A stretch of 64,000 nucleotides of DNA from CAZKHG01 sp964552655 (GCA_964552655.1 CAZKHG010000003.1:1-64000); one strand, 5' to 3'. Shown: positions 26,742 to 35,325, counted from the first letter of the stretch. The notes: generated by a model not told the origin, from the letters alone. Numbers and translations: made by a program.

Positions 26742-27434
26742 TTATAAAGATTTTAATGCTTCTACTCTTGCAATATCTTTTTCTGCTTCCCTGGCTTCTG
26801 TGCTCTTGGAGTAATTTTTTTTGATTTTTTTATAGAGTTCTATCGCGTGGTCATACTCTTTTAGCTCTTCATATATATCGCCAGCCTTTTTAAGAAACAT
26901 TGGAGTTGTGAAATCATTATCGGAATATTTGGCAGCCTTTATATAGAATTTAACAGCATTCTCAAGATCGTTCAGTTCTGCATAGCAATCACCAATGGCT
27001 CCATAAGCTTCTGGGGTCACAATTTCATCGCCAGCATCAAATTTTTTTAAATAGCTGATTGCTTCCTCGTATTGACCAAGTTCGCGGTAAGATATGCCAG
27101 CGTAATAGTATGCCAGGTTTGCAGTTTTTGTTGGTCCATACTGATCAATGATATCAAGAAATCCCAGGTAGTTCCCATCGCCATTCAAGGCCAATTTGAA
27201 AGAATCCTTTTCGAAATACTGTTCAGCAGCAAAAATCTGGGATTGTGCTTTCAGCTCCTTAGGCGCAAGGTACAACTTCTTGTATCCAAGGTAAGCTCCA
27301 ACAATAACAACTACTGCTATTACAATAATCGTTAAACTTTTTTGATTGGTTTCAATATAATGCTCTGTTCTGGTTAAGGCATTCTCTAACGCTTCTACGC
27401 TGGTTTCGGCGGTTTCCTTCTTATCTTTTGTCAT
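26742..27434 (-). CDS. Membrane-anchored TPR protein (YfgM-like)
   Basis: A 230-residue protein with a short cytoplasmic N-terminus, one transmembrane helix at ~37-55 (IIVIAVVVIVGAYLGY) and a periplasmic part made of TPR repeats (e.g. YYAGISYRELGQYEEAISYL, AIGDCYAELNDLENAVKFY and KAGDIYEELKEYDHAIELY). The layout is that of YfgM-type proteins, which associate with the Sec translocon and periplasmic chaperones. That functional link is by family, not proven here. The ATG at 27434 is used; a TTG four codons upstream is less likely. An exact -7 element lies 30 bases upstream. Confidence 0.82.
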   Translation of the reverse strand: MTKDKKETAETSVEALENALTRTEHYIETNQKSLTIIVIAVVVIVGAYLGYKKLYLAPKELKAQSQIFAAEQYFEKDSFKLALNGDGNYLGFLDIIDQYGPTKTANLAYYYAGISYRELGQYEEAISYLKKFDAGDEIVTPEAYGAIGDCYAELNDLENAVKFYIKAAKYSDNDFTTPMFLKKAGDIYEELKEYDHAIELYKKIKKNYSKSTEAREAEKDIARVEALKSL

Positions 27435-27464
27435 ATAGTAATTCAATTAATTTTAAAGCAGACG

Positions 27465-27472
27465 CAAAAGTA
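27465..27472 (-). promoter_or_regulatory. -7 promoter element (TACTTTTG) of the TPR gene
   Basis: Minus-strand TACTTTTG, exact to TAnnTTTG, 30 bases before the ATG. It is back-to-back with the recF promoter on the other strand. Confidence 0.55.
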
Positions 27473-27518
27473 ATGGTTTTTAGCTTATATGGAAATTTTT
27501 GCAATAATATTTTCCCGG

Positions 27519-27549
27519 TTGGATTGCCAGTTTTTCTTCTTTACCTTTG
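27519..27549 (+). promoter_or_regulatory. Complete -33/-7 promoter of recF (TTG-N20-TACCTTTG)
   Basis: TTG (27519-27521), 20 bases, then TACCTTTG (27542-27549), which matches the Bacteroidota vegetative promoter in both elements and spacing. The TTG at 27547 that could be read as a recF start belongs to this -7 element. Confidence 0.7.
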
Positions 27550-27579
27550 TTCCGGATCAATGAATTACAAATCTTAGCT

Positions 27580-28692
27580 ATGTTCCTTAAGCATATATCT
27601 TTACTTAATTTCAAATCTTACAGCCAGGCAGATATTGATTTTCATAACAAGCTCAATTGCTTTGTTGGGGATAATGGCCAAGGGAAAACAAACCTGCTTG
27701 ATGCCATATATTACCTCTCAATGTGCAAAAGTGCTTTTAACCTTATCGATACTCAAAACATCAAGCACAACGAGGATTTTTTTGTGGTTCAGGGTATATA
27801 TGAAAGAGAAGGCAAAGAGGAAAATATTTATTGTGCAGTAAAGCAGGTTGAGGGTAAAATATTTAAACGGAATGGCAAGGAGTACCAAAAACTGGCCGAC
27901 CATGTAGGTTTAATTCCCCTGGTAATTGTTTCACCTGCGGATAGTGCCTTAATAATAGAAGGAAGCGAGGAGCGAAGAAAATATATAAATGGGGTTATTT
28001 CTCAATTCGATAAGCTCTACCTGGATGAGATAATCAGGTATAACCGTGTTTTGGCACAACGAAATAAGCTGTTGAAAGATTTTAATGAGAAAAGGTATTT
28101 CAGCCAGGATCTTATTGAGGTCATTGACCTTCAGCTTGTACAATTAGGTAACCTGATTTATAGTAAACGCAAGGATTTTGTTGAAAAGCTGATACCTATT
28201 TTTCAGAAATACTATGCTGCTGTATCTGGCGATGCTGAAAAGGTAAGTTTAATCTATCAGTCACAGTTGCAGGAAGATAATTTTGAGGAGCTGCTTAAGG
28301 GCAGCATTTCCCGGGACAGATCAAACCAGTTCTCAACAGTTGGCATTCATAAGGACGATCTTATTTTGATGCAGGGGGATCACCCAATCAAAAAGGAAGG
28401 TTCTCAGGGGCAGCAGAAAACGTACCTGATTGCACTTAAGTTGGCCCAGTTCGATTTTATCAAAGAGGTTTCGGGTATAAGACCAATACTGCTGCTAGAT
28501 GATATCTTTGATAAGCTTGATTTTAAACGCGTGGAGAATTTTATCAGGTTGGTGTCCGACAATGGGTTTGGCCAGATTTTTATCACCGATACTAACAAAA
28601 CCAGGCTTGACGAAATATTAAAAAGATTGCATAACGGGTACAAGCTATTTAAAATTGAATTTGATAAAGTTCAGGAATTACCAGGTGTTTAA
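27580..28692 (+). CDS. recF: DNA replication and repair protein RecF
   Basis: A 370-residue SMC-like ATPase that helps load RecA at single-strand gaps with RecO and RecR. It has the Walker A motif GDNGQGKTN, the signature region (SQGQQKTYLIALKLAQF) and Walker B (RPILLLDDIFDKLD). The start was placed at the ATG at 27580 because a TTG 33 bases upstream lies inside a well-formed promoter, and MFLKHISLLNFKSY is the usual RecF N-terminus. A DUF721 gene follows after 11 bases. Confidence 0.96.
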   Translation: MFLKHISLLNFKSYSQADIDFHNKLNCFVGDNGQGKTNLLDAIYYLSMCKSAFNLIDTQNIKHNEDFFVVQGIYEREGKEENIYCAVKQVEGKIFKRNGKEYQKLADHVGLIPLVIVSPADSALIIEGSEERRKYINGVISQFDKLYLDEIIRYNRVLAQRNKLLKDFNEKRYFSQDLIEVIDLQLVQLGNLIYSKRKDFVEKLIPIFQKYYAAVSGDAEKVSLIYQSQLQEDNFEELLKGSISRDRSNQFSTVGIHKDDLILMQGDHPIKKEGSQGQQKTYLIALKLAQFDFIKEVSGIRPILLLDDIFDKLDFKRVENFIRLVSDNGFGQIFITDTNKTRLDEILKRLHNGYKLFKIEFDKVQELPGV

Positions 28693-28703
28693 AATTATTG
28701 ACG

Positions 28704-28991
28704 ATGAATAAAAATATCAAAACATTGGGGGAGTCGTTAAATGAGCTGATCCATCAGCTAAAACTCGATGATAAAATAGTTGAATCAAGAATCAGGGAGG
28801 GATGGAAACAGATCATGGGGCATAACATTGCTGTCCTCACCACTGACTTTGCATTTAAAAATGCAAAACTCATTGTTTACCTGAAATCATCAGTTTTACG
28901 CAATGAGTTGTATATGAACAAACGTAAGGTAATCTATACTATCAATGAATACCTGGGCAAGGAAGTTGTGAAAGATGTGATTTTTAAATAA
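28704..28991 (+). CDS. DUF721 (DciA-like) protein
   Basis: A 95-residue protein of the DUF721 family, recognisable by the GESLNELIHQLKLDDKI start, the WKQIMGHNIA motif and LKSSVLRNELYMNK. Longer members of this family include DciA, the ancestral loader or operator of the replicative helicase DnaB, and the KH-like core is the part shared here. It probably shares a transcript with recF (11-base gap), which supports a role in replication or repair, but helicase loading by this short version is only inferred. The ATG at 28704 is preferred over a TTG two codons upstream. It converges on ndk with 5 bases between stops. Confidence 0.85.
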   Translation: MNKNIKTLGESLNELIHQLKLDDKIVESRIREGWKQIMGHNIAVLTTDFAFKNAKLIVYLKSSVLRNELYMNKRKVIYTINEYLGKEVVKDVIFK

Positions 28992-28996
28992 CACAG

Positions 28997-29419
28997 CTAA
29001 AAGTACATCTCCCGTTCTGAGAAGAAGAAGCTGGCCTCATGCTTCGCATTTTCAACGCTATCAGATGCATGAATGGCATTAAACCTGGTATTTGTCCCAA
29101 ATCTTTTCCTGATTGTACCCTCAGCTGCAGTAGCAGGATCGGTAGTGCCTATAAATTTTCGGAAGTTCTGAACGGCATTCTCCTTTTCAAGAATCATGGC
29201 GATAATTGGCCCTGAGCACATGAATTGGGTCAACCCAGTAAAGAATTCCCGCTCCTTATGTATGGCATAAAATCGCTCAGCCTCGTTAATCGAAATGCTT
29301 GTCATTTTTAGGGCATTGATTTTATACCCGTCTTTACAAATAAGGTAGATCATTTCAGCAGAATTGCCATGCTCAACGGCATCGGGTTTGATTATAGCAA
29401 AAGTATGATTTTCGTTCAT
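28997..29419 (-). CDS. ndk: Nucleoside diphosphate kinase
   Basis: A 140-residue enzyme that equilibrates NTP and NDP pools by a phosphohistidine intermediate. The start HTFAIIKPDAVEHGN and the active-site H117 in NAIHASDS are clear, as is the RKRFGTNTRFNAIHASDS block as a whole. Length is standard. The ATG at 29419 is preferred over a TTG two codons earlier. It is a single-gene unit divergent from nrnA. Confidence 0.97.
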   Translation of the reverse strand: MNENHTFAIIKPDAVEHGNSAEMIYLICKDGYKINALKMTSISINEAERFYAIHKEREFFTGLTQFMCSGPIIAMILEKENAVQNFRKFIGTTDPATAAEGTIRKRFGTNTRFNAIHASDSVENAKHEASFFFSEREMYF

Positions 29420-29504
29420 AAACAATTTTTGAACTAAGATAGTAAATATTCATAAACAAACATATTGCCCAATTTGTTATATCTTTACTACCAAAATTTC
29501 AATA

Positions 29505-30539
29505 ATGCCCTATAAACCTGACTCAAAAGAAATTATCCTACTGAAAAAATATCTGGCTGAGAGTCAAAAAATGGTTATAACCACCCATCATAACCCTGAT
29601 GGCGATGCAATTGGCTCACTTTTAGGTTTATACTTTGCCCTGACAAATGCAGGGTACCAGGTGATTCAGGTTTCACCAAATGGATTTCCGGAGTTTCTTT
29701 CCTGGCTCCCCGGGGTTGAGAATGTTAAAAAATACTCTGAATGTAAATCGGATGTTAAAGAAATTCTTCAAACTGCCGATTTAATTTTTTGCCTCGATTT
29801 TAACGGCTTCAGACGGACAGAGGAAATGGGCGATTTTTTGGGCAAATCAAAAGCTAAAAAAGTTCTCATTGATCATCACCCCGATCCCGAAAGCCCATTC
29901 GACTTAATGTTCTCTAATGTTGAGGTAAGTTCAACTGCAGAGTTGGTGTTCGAGGTCGTTGAAGCGGCATTTGGAACATCCGTAATTGATAAAAATGCTG
30001 CCGAAGCACTTTTTGTTGGTATTATGACCGATACGGGTTCATTCAGCTATGCATGTTCGAGAAAAAGAACCTTTCAGGTTGCTGGTAACCTCGTTGAAAA
30101 AGGGGTGAGTGTAGAAAAAATGCAAGGATTGGTTTACAACAACTTTTCTGCCGAAAGGATGAAACTTTTAGGGTTTGCCCTCAATGAAAAAATGAAGGTG
30201 TTCCCGGAACATAAATCTGCATACATTTCCCTCACTAAGGATGTCCTAAAAAAATTCAATCATAAGGTTGGCGATACCGAAGGGTTTGTAAACCTTCCAT
30301 TAACCATTAAGAATATTGTATTCTCTGCATTGTTTGTTGAATACGATTCTTTTGTTAAGGTTTCCCTCAGATCGAGGGGTACTTTTCCTGTTAATTCCTT
30401 TTGTAGTAAGCATTTTAATGGTGGTGGGCACATGAATGCTGCTGGAGGCAAATCATTCACCTCATTAAAAGAAACAGAAGAGCTGTTCGAAAACCTTGTC
30501 AAATTGTACACCACAGAACTTAATAATTCAAATGAATAA
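29505..30539 (+). CDS. DHH-family phosphoesterase, NrnA-like (oligoribonuclease / pAp phosphatase)
   Basis: A 344-residue cytoplasmic enzyme with DHH and DHHA1 domains. Manganese-binding motifs are HHNPDGDAIGS, the FCLDFNG aspartate, LIDHHPDPE and GIMTDTGSF. The DHHA1 glycine-rich motif is GGGHMNAAGG. NrnA degrades short oligoribonucleotides and 3'-phosphoadenosine 5'-phosphate. The length matches. Its stop overlaps the start of the first FKBP gene by 8 bases, so it heads the FKBP transcription unit. TATCTTTA ~18 bases before the start is a near-consensus -7 element. Confidence 0.9.
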   Translation: MPYKPDSKEIILLKKYLAESQKMVITTHHNPDGDAIGSLLGLYFALTNAGYQVIQVSPNGFPEFLSWLPGVENVKKYSECKSDVKEILQTADLIFCLDFNGFRRTEEMGDFLGKSKAKKVLIDHHPDPESPFDLMFSNVEVSSTAELVFEVVEAAFGTSVIDKNAAEALFVGIMTDTGSFSYACSRKRTFQVAGNLVEKGVSVEKMQGLVYNNFSAERMKLLGFALNEKMKVFPEHKSAYISLTKDVLKKFNHKVGDTEGFVNLPLTIKNIVFSALFVEYDSFVKVSLRSRGTFPVNSFCSKHFNGGGHMNAAGGKSFTSLKETEELFENLVKLYTTELNNSNE

Positions 30540-31053
30540 GCCGACCTTGATAAAAGTGTTCCTTTTTATTATTGTCCTTCAGGCTTGTAAAGGGGATCAT
30601 AGTAAACAACCGACTTCTGTTTCTAGGAATAGCTTAATAAAAGTGAACCAGATGCTGGTTGAAAAAGACAAGATGTTAATTGCCAGGTTTATAAAGGATC
30701 ATGCAATTGATAGCATCAGGGAGAATGGGGCCGGGTTATACTATAAAATCTGGGGGAATCCAAAAGGTCCAGCCATAAAAAGAAACGACATTGTTGAGTT
30801 TCACTATAAGGTTTCTCTGCTGGATGGAACAATATGCTATCAGTCAGAAGGGAACAAAACGAAAAGTTTTATGGTAGGATCGGGCGGCGTAGAATCAGGT
30901 TTGGAGCAAGCGGTTTTGCTAATGCATCCTGGCCAGAGCGGAAAGTTTATAATGCCCCCACACCTGGCTTTTGGGTTACTTGGCGATAATAATAAAATTC
31001 CTCCAAGGTCAATAATAATATATGATATAGAAATGTTAGAAGTTAGGCGTTAG
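30532..31053 (+). CDS. FKBP-type prolyl isomerase lipoprotein 1 (degenerate site)
   Basis: A 173-residue lipoprotein with the lipobox cysteine in FIIVLQAC. One FKBP domain (~75-173) shows the fold pattern VEFHYKVSLLDG, LAFGLLG and IPPRSIIIYDIEMLEV. The FD pair of the canonical active site is replaced by CYQS, and the pocket tryptophan is a leucine (SGLEQA), so isomerase activity may be weak or absent and the protein may act as a chaperone. The ATG overlaps the nrnA stop. A TTG 12 codons upstream would sit before the signal peptide and is rejected. It is related in layout to GldI-type FKBPs of the phylum. Confidence 0.85.
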   Translation: MNKPTLIKVFLFIIVLQACKGDHSKQPTSVSRNSLIKVNQMLVEKDKMLIARFIKDHAIDSIRENGAGLYYKIWGNPKGPAIKRNDIVEFHYKVSLLDGTICYQSEGNKTKSFMVGSGGVESGLEQAVLLMHPGQSGKFIMPPHLAFGLLGDNNKIPPRSIIIYDIEMLEVRR

Positions 31054-31103
31054 GATAAAATAAGATTTTCTATATCTTTACCTTCGAAAATAATTTTTTC
31101 TAA

Positions 31104-31997
31104 ATGAGGATTTTCCGGCTTATAATTATTCTTACTTCTATTTATGCAGTTATTGGTTGTTCCAATAAATCAGATATTTATCCCGGATTTTCCGTTAACG
31201 AGAATGGGATCCATTATAAATTGGTGTTTTTAGGCGACGGAGCAATTAAAGCCCTTCCTTCTGATTATATCACCGTTAATATCAGCTATAGAACAAACCG
31301 GGATTCATTATTTTTTCAAGGGTTAAGAAAATTCCAGCTAACAATTCCGCATTTCAAAGGGTCAATAGATGAATGCTTTGCCATGCTTTCCGAAGGAGAT
31401 AGCGCAACCTTTTATATCGACGCCGAATCGTTTTTTACTAAAACCCTGGAAACGGCATTGCCCAGGTTTATCAAACCAACGGAAAGAATGCGAATTGATA
31501 TTAAGATGATCGAAATACAAACTATTAATGATTACCAGAAGGAAAAGGAGGCTTTCCTGCATTGGATTGATGATTTTGGTGAATATGAAAAGGTTATCCT
31601 AAAGCAATATTTTCAAGGCGAAAAAATAAGTGTAACCCCTACAAAAAGTGGATTATACTTTATTCCGGTTATAAAAACAAATAAGAGCAACGTTCAAGTT
31701 GGCGATACTGTAACCGTTCATTATGAAGGGCATTTCCTGAACGGTAAATTTTTTGACTCAACCAAAAAAAGGGATGAACCTTTTCAGTTTGTATATGGAC
31801 AAAAATGGCAGGTAATTGAAGGACTTGAAGAAGCTATAGGGTTAATGAGGGAAGGGGAGAAGGCAATTGTGATCATTCCCTCCAACCTGGCTTTTGGTAA
31901 CGAGGGCAGCTCCACAGGAATCATTCCTCCTTTTACCTCAGTAATTTTTGAGGTTGAACTTTTAGAAGTCAGAAAAAATAGTACAATCATTCAATAG
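31104..31997 (+). CDS. FKBP-type prolyl isomerase lipoprotein 2 (two FKBP-like domains)
   Basis: A 297-residue lipoprotein with lipobox IYAVIGC. The N-terminal FKBP-like domain (~30-130) has lost the recognisable active-site motifs. The C-terminal domain (~180-295) is canonical: VTVHYEGHFLNGKFFDS, a region before VIEGLEEAIGLMREGEKA, then LAFGNEG and IIPPFTSVIFEVELL. It probably folds exported proteins in the periplasm, anchored to a membrane. It follows FKBP 1 after 50 bases, where TATCTTTA offers a possible weak promoter, and FKBP 3 starts 2 bases after its stop. Confidence 0.9.
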   Translation: MRIFRLIIILTSIYAVIGCSNKSDIYPGFSVNENGIHYKLVFLGDGAIKALPSDYITVNISYRTNRDSLFFQGLRKFQLTIPHFKGSIDECFAMLSEGDSATFYIDAESFFTKTLETALPRFIKPTERMRIDIKMIEIQTINDYQKEKEAFLHWIDDFGEYEKVILKQYFQGEKISVTPTKSGLYFIPVIKTNKSNVQVGDTVTVHYEGHFLNGKFFDSTKKRDEPFQFVYGQKWQVIEGLEEAIGLMREGEKAIVIIPSNLAFGNEGSSTGIIPPFTSVIFEVELLEVRKNSTIIQ

Positions 31998-31999
31998 CC

Positions 32000-32518
32000 A
32001 TGTTCAAGTTCAGGTTTATTTTAATCTACCCGTTGCTATTACTTCTTTTTGTCCCGATCATTTCATGCAAAAAATCACTTGAAGACGATAAAAAATTTGC
32101 TGAAGAAGCCCTTATTGAAAAGTATTTAACCCTAAAAAAACTTGGATATACCAAAGTTAACGGGGTTTACCATGTAGTTGTGGATACTTCAGCCCAGGCT
32201 ATTATTGAAAAGGGCAACATGGTTTCATTTTGGTATAAGGGTTATAATTTATCCGGCAAAGTATTTGATACCAACATCAAGGCTGTTGCATTATCAGCCA
32301 AACTTGATACAGCTGTTCGAACAATGAACCCTATTAGAATTGAGGTTGGTAAAGGTAAGCTGATTAAAGGACTCGATCTGGGAATGCTACAGCTTAAAAA
32401 AGGAGAAAAAGCCATTCTTCTTTTCCCATCCACTCTTGGTTACGGAGATAACAGCCTTGGGCCGTTAGATCCCTGGACCAGCCTTATATTCGATATTCAG
32501 GTTATTGATGTTGAATGA
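32000..32518 (+). CDS. FKBP-type prolyl isomerase lipoprotein 3
   Basis: A 172-residue lipoprotein with lipobox VPIISC, followed by KKSLEDD. Such an acidic stretch after the cysteine can act as a surface-export signal in Bacteroidota lipoproteins, though this is speculative here. The single FKBP domain keeps the FDT motif (LSGKVFDT), then KLIKGLDLGMLQLKKGEKA, LGYGDN and LIFDIQVIDV, so it is probably active. A ~30-residue insertion follows FDT. It starts 2 bases after the stop of FKBP 2. Confidence 0.9.
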   Translation: MFKFRFILIYPLLLLLFVPIISCKKSLEDDKKFAEEALIEKYLTLKKLGYTKVNGVYHVVVDTSAQAIIEKGNMVSFWYKGYNLSGKVFDTNIKAVALSAKLDTAVRTMNPIRIEVGKGKLIKGLDLGMLQLKKGEKAILLFPSTLGYGDNSLGPLDPWTSLIFDIQVIDVE

Positions 32519-32595
32519 TGGTTCTTCTGCCTTCAGCACTTTTCAAAAAAATTGTTAAAGGCAAAAATGCCTGTTTTTTATGGCATATATTTTTA

Positions 32596-32603
32596 TACTT
32601 TTG
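32596..32603 (+). promoter_or_regulatory. -7 promoter element (TACTTTTG) of FKBP 4
   Basis: TACTTTTG, exact to TAnnTTTG, 40 bases before the ATG of the fourth FKBP gene. It lies inside what would be the coding region if the gene started at 32515, which supports the shorter start. No TTG at the -33 position. Confidence 0.5.
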
Positions 32604-32643
32604 CCAAACGTTTATTTTACTGTGTAATGACAAACCAAAATAT

Positions 32644-33636
32644 ATGATAAAACGCTTTTTTTATTTTTCAATACTTGCATTCTCAACCACAATAATATCT
32701 TGTGATAGGCTTGAAGAAAACCTATCTGCTGATGAAATGGCAAAGCTGGAAGCCTGGCTTCAGGTTCATAATGTTCAGGCTGAGCTCAAACCTAGCGGGA
32801 TGTATTTCATCGAGAAACAGGCAGGAACTGGTTTGACTCCAGCAGTTGGTGACTATGTAATCTATTCATACGTTGAAAAAACACTGGAAGGCAATGTTTT
32901 CCGTAGCTGTATTCAGGATACTGCCCAACTCTGGGATTTTTACGCTGTTACCACCCATTATGTGCCTTCATTTATTCTGAATGAAACACCGCTGACTAAT
33001 AAATTCCCCAAAGGACTGGTAGAAGGATTTGGTTACATGAAAGAGGGTGGCAAAGCCAGGTTGATTTTACCCTCTAAGTTGGCTTATGGAAAAAGTGGTT
33101 TATCCAAGGTTACAAGCTATGTGAGCATTTCCAGCTATACCACAATAATTGTTGATGTTGAATTGATCAAGGTTGTTAAAGATCCCGAAGTATATGAGCA
33201 AGGGCTGATCAAGGAATATATTGATTTGAATTACCCTGGGTTAAAAGCCACTGCTGATAGCATTTACTTTATTAATCTTAAAACCGGTACTGGTAGCTCA
33301 GTTGCCGATGACTCAACTGTTTACGTGAAATACACTGGGTCGTACTTAGACGGTTTTGTTTTCGACTCTAATGTGGATAGCGTAATAGCTGCCCGCGGGT
33401 TGTCAACCCCAACAGATACCTCTTTGTCATTTGTGGTAGGAAATGTTACAACCGTTATTAAGGGCTTTAACTTCGCAGTAAAACTGATGAAAGAAAATGG
33501 GAAGGCCAGAGTGATTGTCCCCTCTATTAATGCTTATGGTGTTAATGGCAGCACTTCAATACCACCATATACTCCTTTAATATTTGATATTGAGCTGGAA
33601 AAGGTGGATAATAAAAAATCCAACGTTAAGTCATAA
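32644..33636 (+). CDS. FKBP-type prolyl isomerase lipoprotein 4 (two FKBP domains)
   Basis: A 330-residue lipoprotein with lipobox STTIISC. The first FKBP domain (~45-180) has FRS in place of FDS and a long insertion, so it is likely inactive. The second (~215-325) keeps VYVKYTGSYLDGFVFDS, VIKGFNFAVKLMKENGKA, NAYG and IPPYTPLIFDIELEKV. The upstream frame could extend to 32515, but an exact -7 element lies within that extension and the lipoprotein signal begins at MIKRFFYF, so the ATG at 32644 is used. It overlaps the opposing RsmI-like gene by 11 bases. Its terminator lies within that gene. Confidence 0.9.
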   Translation: MIKRFFYFSILAFSTTIISCDRLEENLSADEMAKLEAWLQVHNVQAELKPSGMYFIEKQAGTGLTPAVGDYVIYSYVEKTLEGNVFRSCIQDTAQLWDFYAVTTHYVPSFILNETPLTNKFPKGLVEGFGYMKEGGKARLILPSKLAYGKSGLSKVTSYVSISSYTTIIVDVELIKVVKDPEVYEQGLIKEYIDLNYPGLKATADSIYFINLKTGTGSSVADDSTVYVKYTGSYLDGFVFDSNVDSVIAARGLSTPTDTSLSFVVGNVTTVIKGFNFAVKLMKENGKARVIVPSINAYGVNGSTSIPPYTPLIFDIELEKVDNKKSNVKS

Positions 33637-34333
33637 TACAAAATACAGCATTTTTCTTATTGATGTCCGGGATTTGAGAACTTTTCCATTCCCGGATTTT
33701 TTTTGTGATAACCATTTCGTTTGGAGTGGTTAATTCTATCCCAAGGGATAGTCTGGTTTCCGGCAAGCATGTTCTGAGTAAATCCTGCATTAATTGTATA
33801 TTCCTGTAAGGGGTTTCAATGAAGATCTGGGTTTGATTTTCTTTCAATGATATTTGTTCCAGCTGTTTGATTCTATGTTGCCTCTCGTTTGGTTTTATGG
33901 GCAGATAACCAACAAATGCAAAATTTTGACCGTTAAGCCCGCTTGCAACCAGGGTTAATAGGATGGAATTAGGCCCGGTTAAGGGTATAACCTTTATCCC
34001 CTTTTTATGAGCAAGTTCTACCAGTTTTGCTCCAGGGTCAGCTATGGCAGGCATTCCAGCTTCAGATAAAATTCCTAAATCATTCCCATTTATAATGGGT
34101 AAAATCAGCTCATCTATTGCTTCAGGTTTCGTATGCTCATTCAACACCTGAAAATGCAAATCATTAATGGGGCTATTCACCTTAATTTTAGACAGGTACC
34201 TGCGCGCTGTTCTAACATCCTCTACAACAAAAAACTTCAACTCTCGGGTTATCTCTATTACTTTTTGTGGAATTACCGATTCCCAATCTTCAGTTCCGAT
34301 AGTTGTTGGTATTAAGTATAGTTTTCCGGGCAT
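33626..34333 (-). CDS. RsmI-like tetrapyrrole-methylase-family methyltransferase
   Basis: A 235-residue SAM-dependent methyltransferase of the tetrapyrrole methylase family. The region GKLYLIPTTIGTED, LGILSEAGMPAIADPGAKLV and IPLTGPNSILLTLVASGL matches RsmI, which 2'-O-methylates C1402 of 16S rRNA. It is shorter than RsmI (~280) and lacks the usual C-terminal part, like the second RsmI paralogue found in Bacteroidota, so its exact target is uncertain. The ATG at 34333 (MPGKLYLIP) is the family start. The 3' end doubles as the terminator region of the opposite FKBP gene. Confidence 0.85.
   Translation of the reverse strand: MPGKLYLIPTTIGTEDWESVIPQKVIEITRELKFFVVEDVRTARRYLSKIKVNSPINDLHFQVLNEHTKPEAIDELILPIINGNDLGILSEAGMPAIADPGAKLVELAHKKGIKVIPLTGPNSILLTLVASGLNGQNFAFVGYLPIKPNERQHRIKQLEQISLKENQTQIFIETPYRNIQLMQDLLRTCLPETRLSLGIELTTPNEMVITKKIREWKSSQIPDINKKNAVFCIMT
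33664..33704 (+). terminator. Terminator of the FKBP genes inside the RsmI-like coding region
   Basis: TCCGGGA (33666-33672) and TCCCGGA (33690-33696) form a 7-bp GC-rich stem with a 17-base loop followed by eight T. It starts 28 bases after the FKBP 4 stop codon and lies within the last 26 codons of the opposing methyltransferase gene. Confidence 0.75.
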
Positions 34334-34413
34334 AAAGCAAAATTTTATAAAATTATCAATATCTTTAACTGCTTTGAATAAGCAAAATATAGCCACTAAA
34401 GTAAGCCATTGCA

Positions 34414-35325
34414 ATGAATTTTATTAGAGGAATCCTGTTAAATCGTAATTCAATTCTGGTATTTGCTGTAATCGCAGGGATAATAGCAGGGAGTAAAGCG
34501 GCATACCTTAAAGATTATACATTTATTGCGCTGGCTGTTACTATGACCTTTTCGATGACCGGAATAACCTTTAAATCGATAAACTCGTTTGATAAAATCA
34601 TTCATCCTGTTTCTGCTGGAATTGTTTTAAACTATTTACTCTTTTCTATTGTCCTTTTAACATTAGCCTGGCTATTTATTCCAAACCAGAATATCTTTTA
34701 TGGTTTTGTTGTTATTGCCGCAGCGCCGCCAGGTGTGGCAATTATACCCTTTTCATACATTTTAAAGGGAAAGGTTGATTATGCAATAGTTGCTGTTGCA
34801 GGTGCTTTTATTGCTTCTATCTTTCTGGCACCCATGATAGTTGGTTTTTTTACCCCCTCACAAGGAGTTAGTATGCTTGATTTATTTGTAATGATGTTGC
34901 AGCTAATCGTCGCACCTCTCATTATTTCACGCATTATTCTGTATAAACCAATTTATAAAATTGTAGAACCCATCAGGGGCAAAGTGGTGGATTGGGGTTT
35001 CGCAATTTTAATCTTTGTTGCAGTTGGCATGAACAGAGAAGTTTTTTTTACTGATTTTCAGCTGCTGCTCAGGATTTCTTTGGTGCTTATAGCAGCAACT
35101 TTTGGTATAGGGTTTATTTATGAAATTATTACCAGATTTTTTAATATTGATGCTTCAATAAGGGTTACACAGAATATGTTGGGGACCATAAAAAGTTCCG
35201 GTTTTTCAGTTTTTACAGCTCTAACTTTATTTGGTAAAGAAGCGGCCATACCCTCTGCAGTTCTAGCTGTTGTGGTATTAATATATTTAATCACATTATC
35301 AATCAGCTATAAATTATCAAAGTGA
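34414..35325 (+). CDS. SBF/bile acid:sodium symporter-like transporter
   Basis: A 303-residue integral membrane protein with about nine or ten transmembrane helices across its whole length. The pattern of paired helices, AAAPPGVAIIPFSYIL (a crossing-motif-like segment) and TIKSSGFSVFTALTLFG near the C-terminus resembles the BASS/SBF fold of sodium-coupled carriers of organic anions. The substrate cannot be inferred, and an AEC-type carrier is an alternative. Its stop overlaps the GTG start of the MBL hydrolase gene by 4 bases (GTGA), so the two are coupled. It diverges from the RsmI-like gene. Confidence 0.72.
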   Translation: MNFIRGILLNRNSILVFAVIAGIIAGSKAAYLKDYTFIALAVTMTFSMTGITFKSINSFDKIIHPVSAGIVLNYLLFSIVLLTLAWLFIPNQNIFYGFVVIAAAPPGVAIIPFSYILKGKVDYAIVAVAGAFIASIFLAPMIVGFFTPSQGVSMLDLFVMMLQLIVAPLIISRIILYKPIYKIVEPIRGKVVDWGFAILIFVAVGMNREVFFTDFQLLLRISLVLIAATFGIGFIYEIITRFFNIDASIRVTQNMLGTIKSSGFSVFTALTLFGKEAAIPSAVLAVVVLIYLITLSISYKLSK

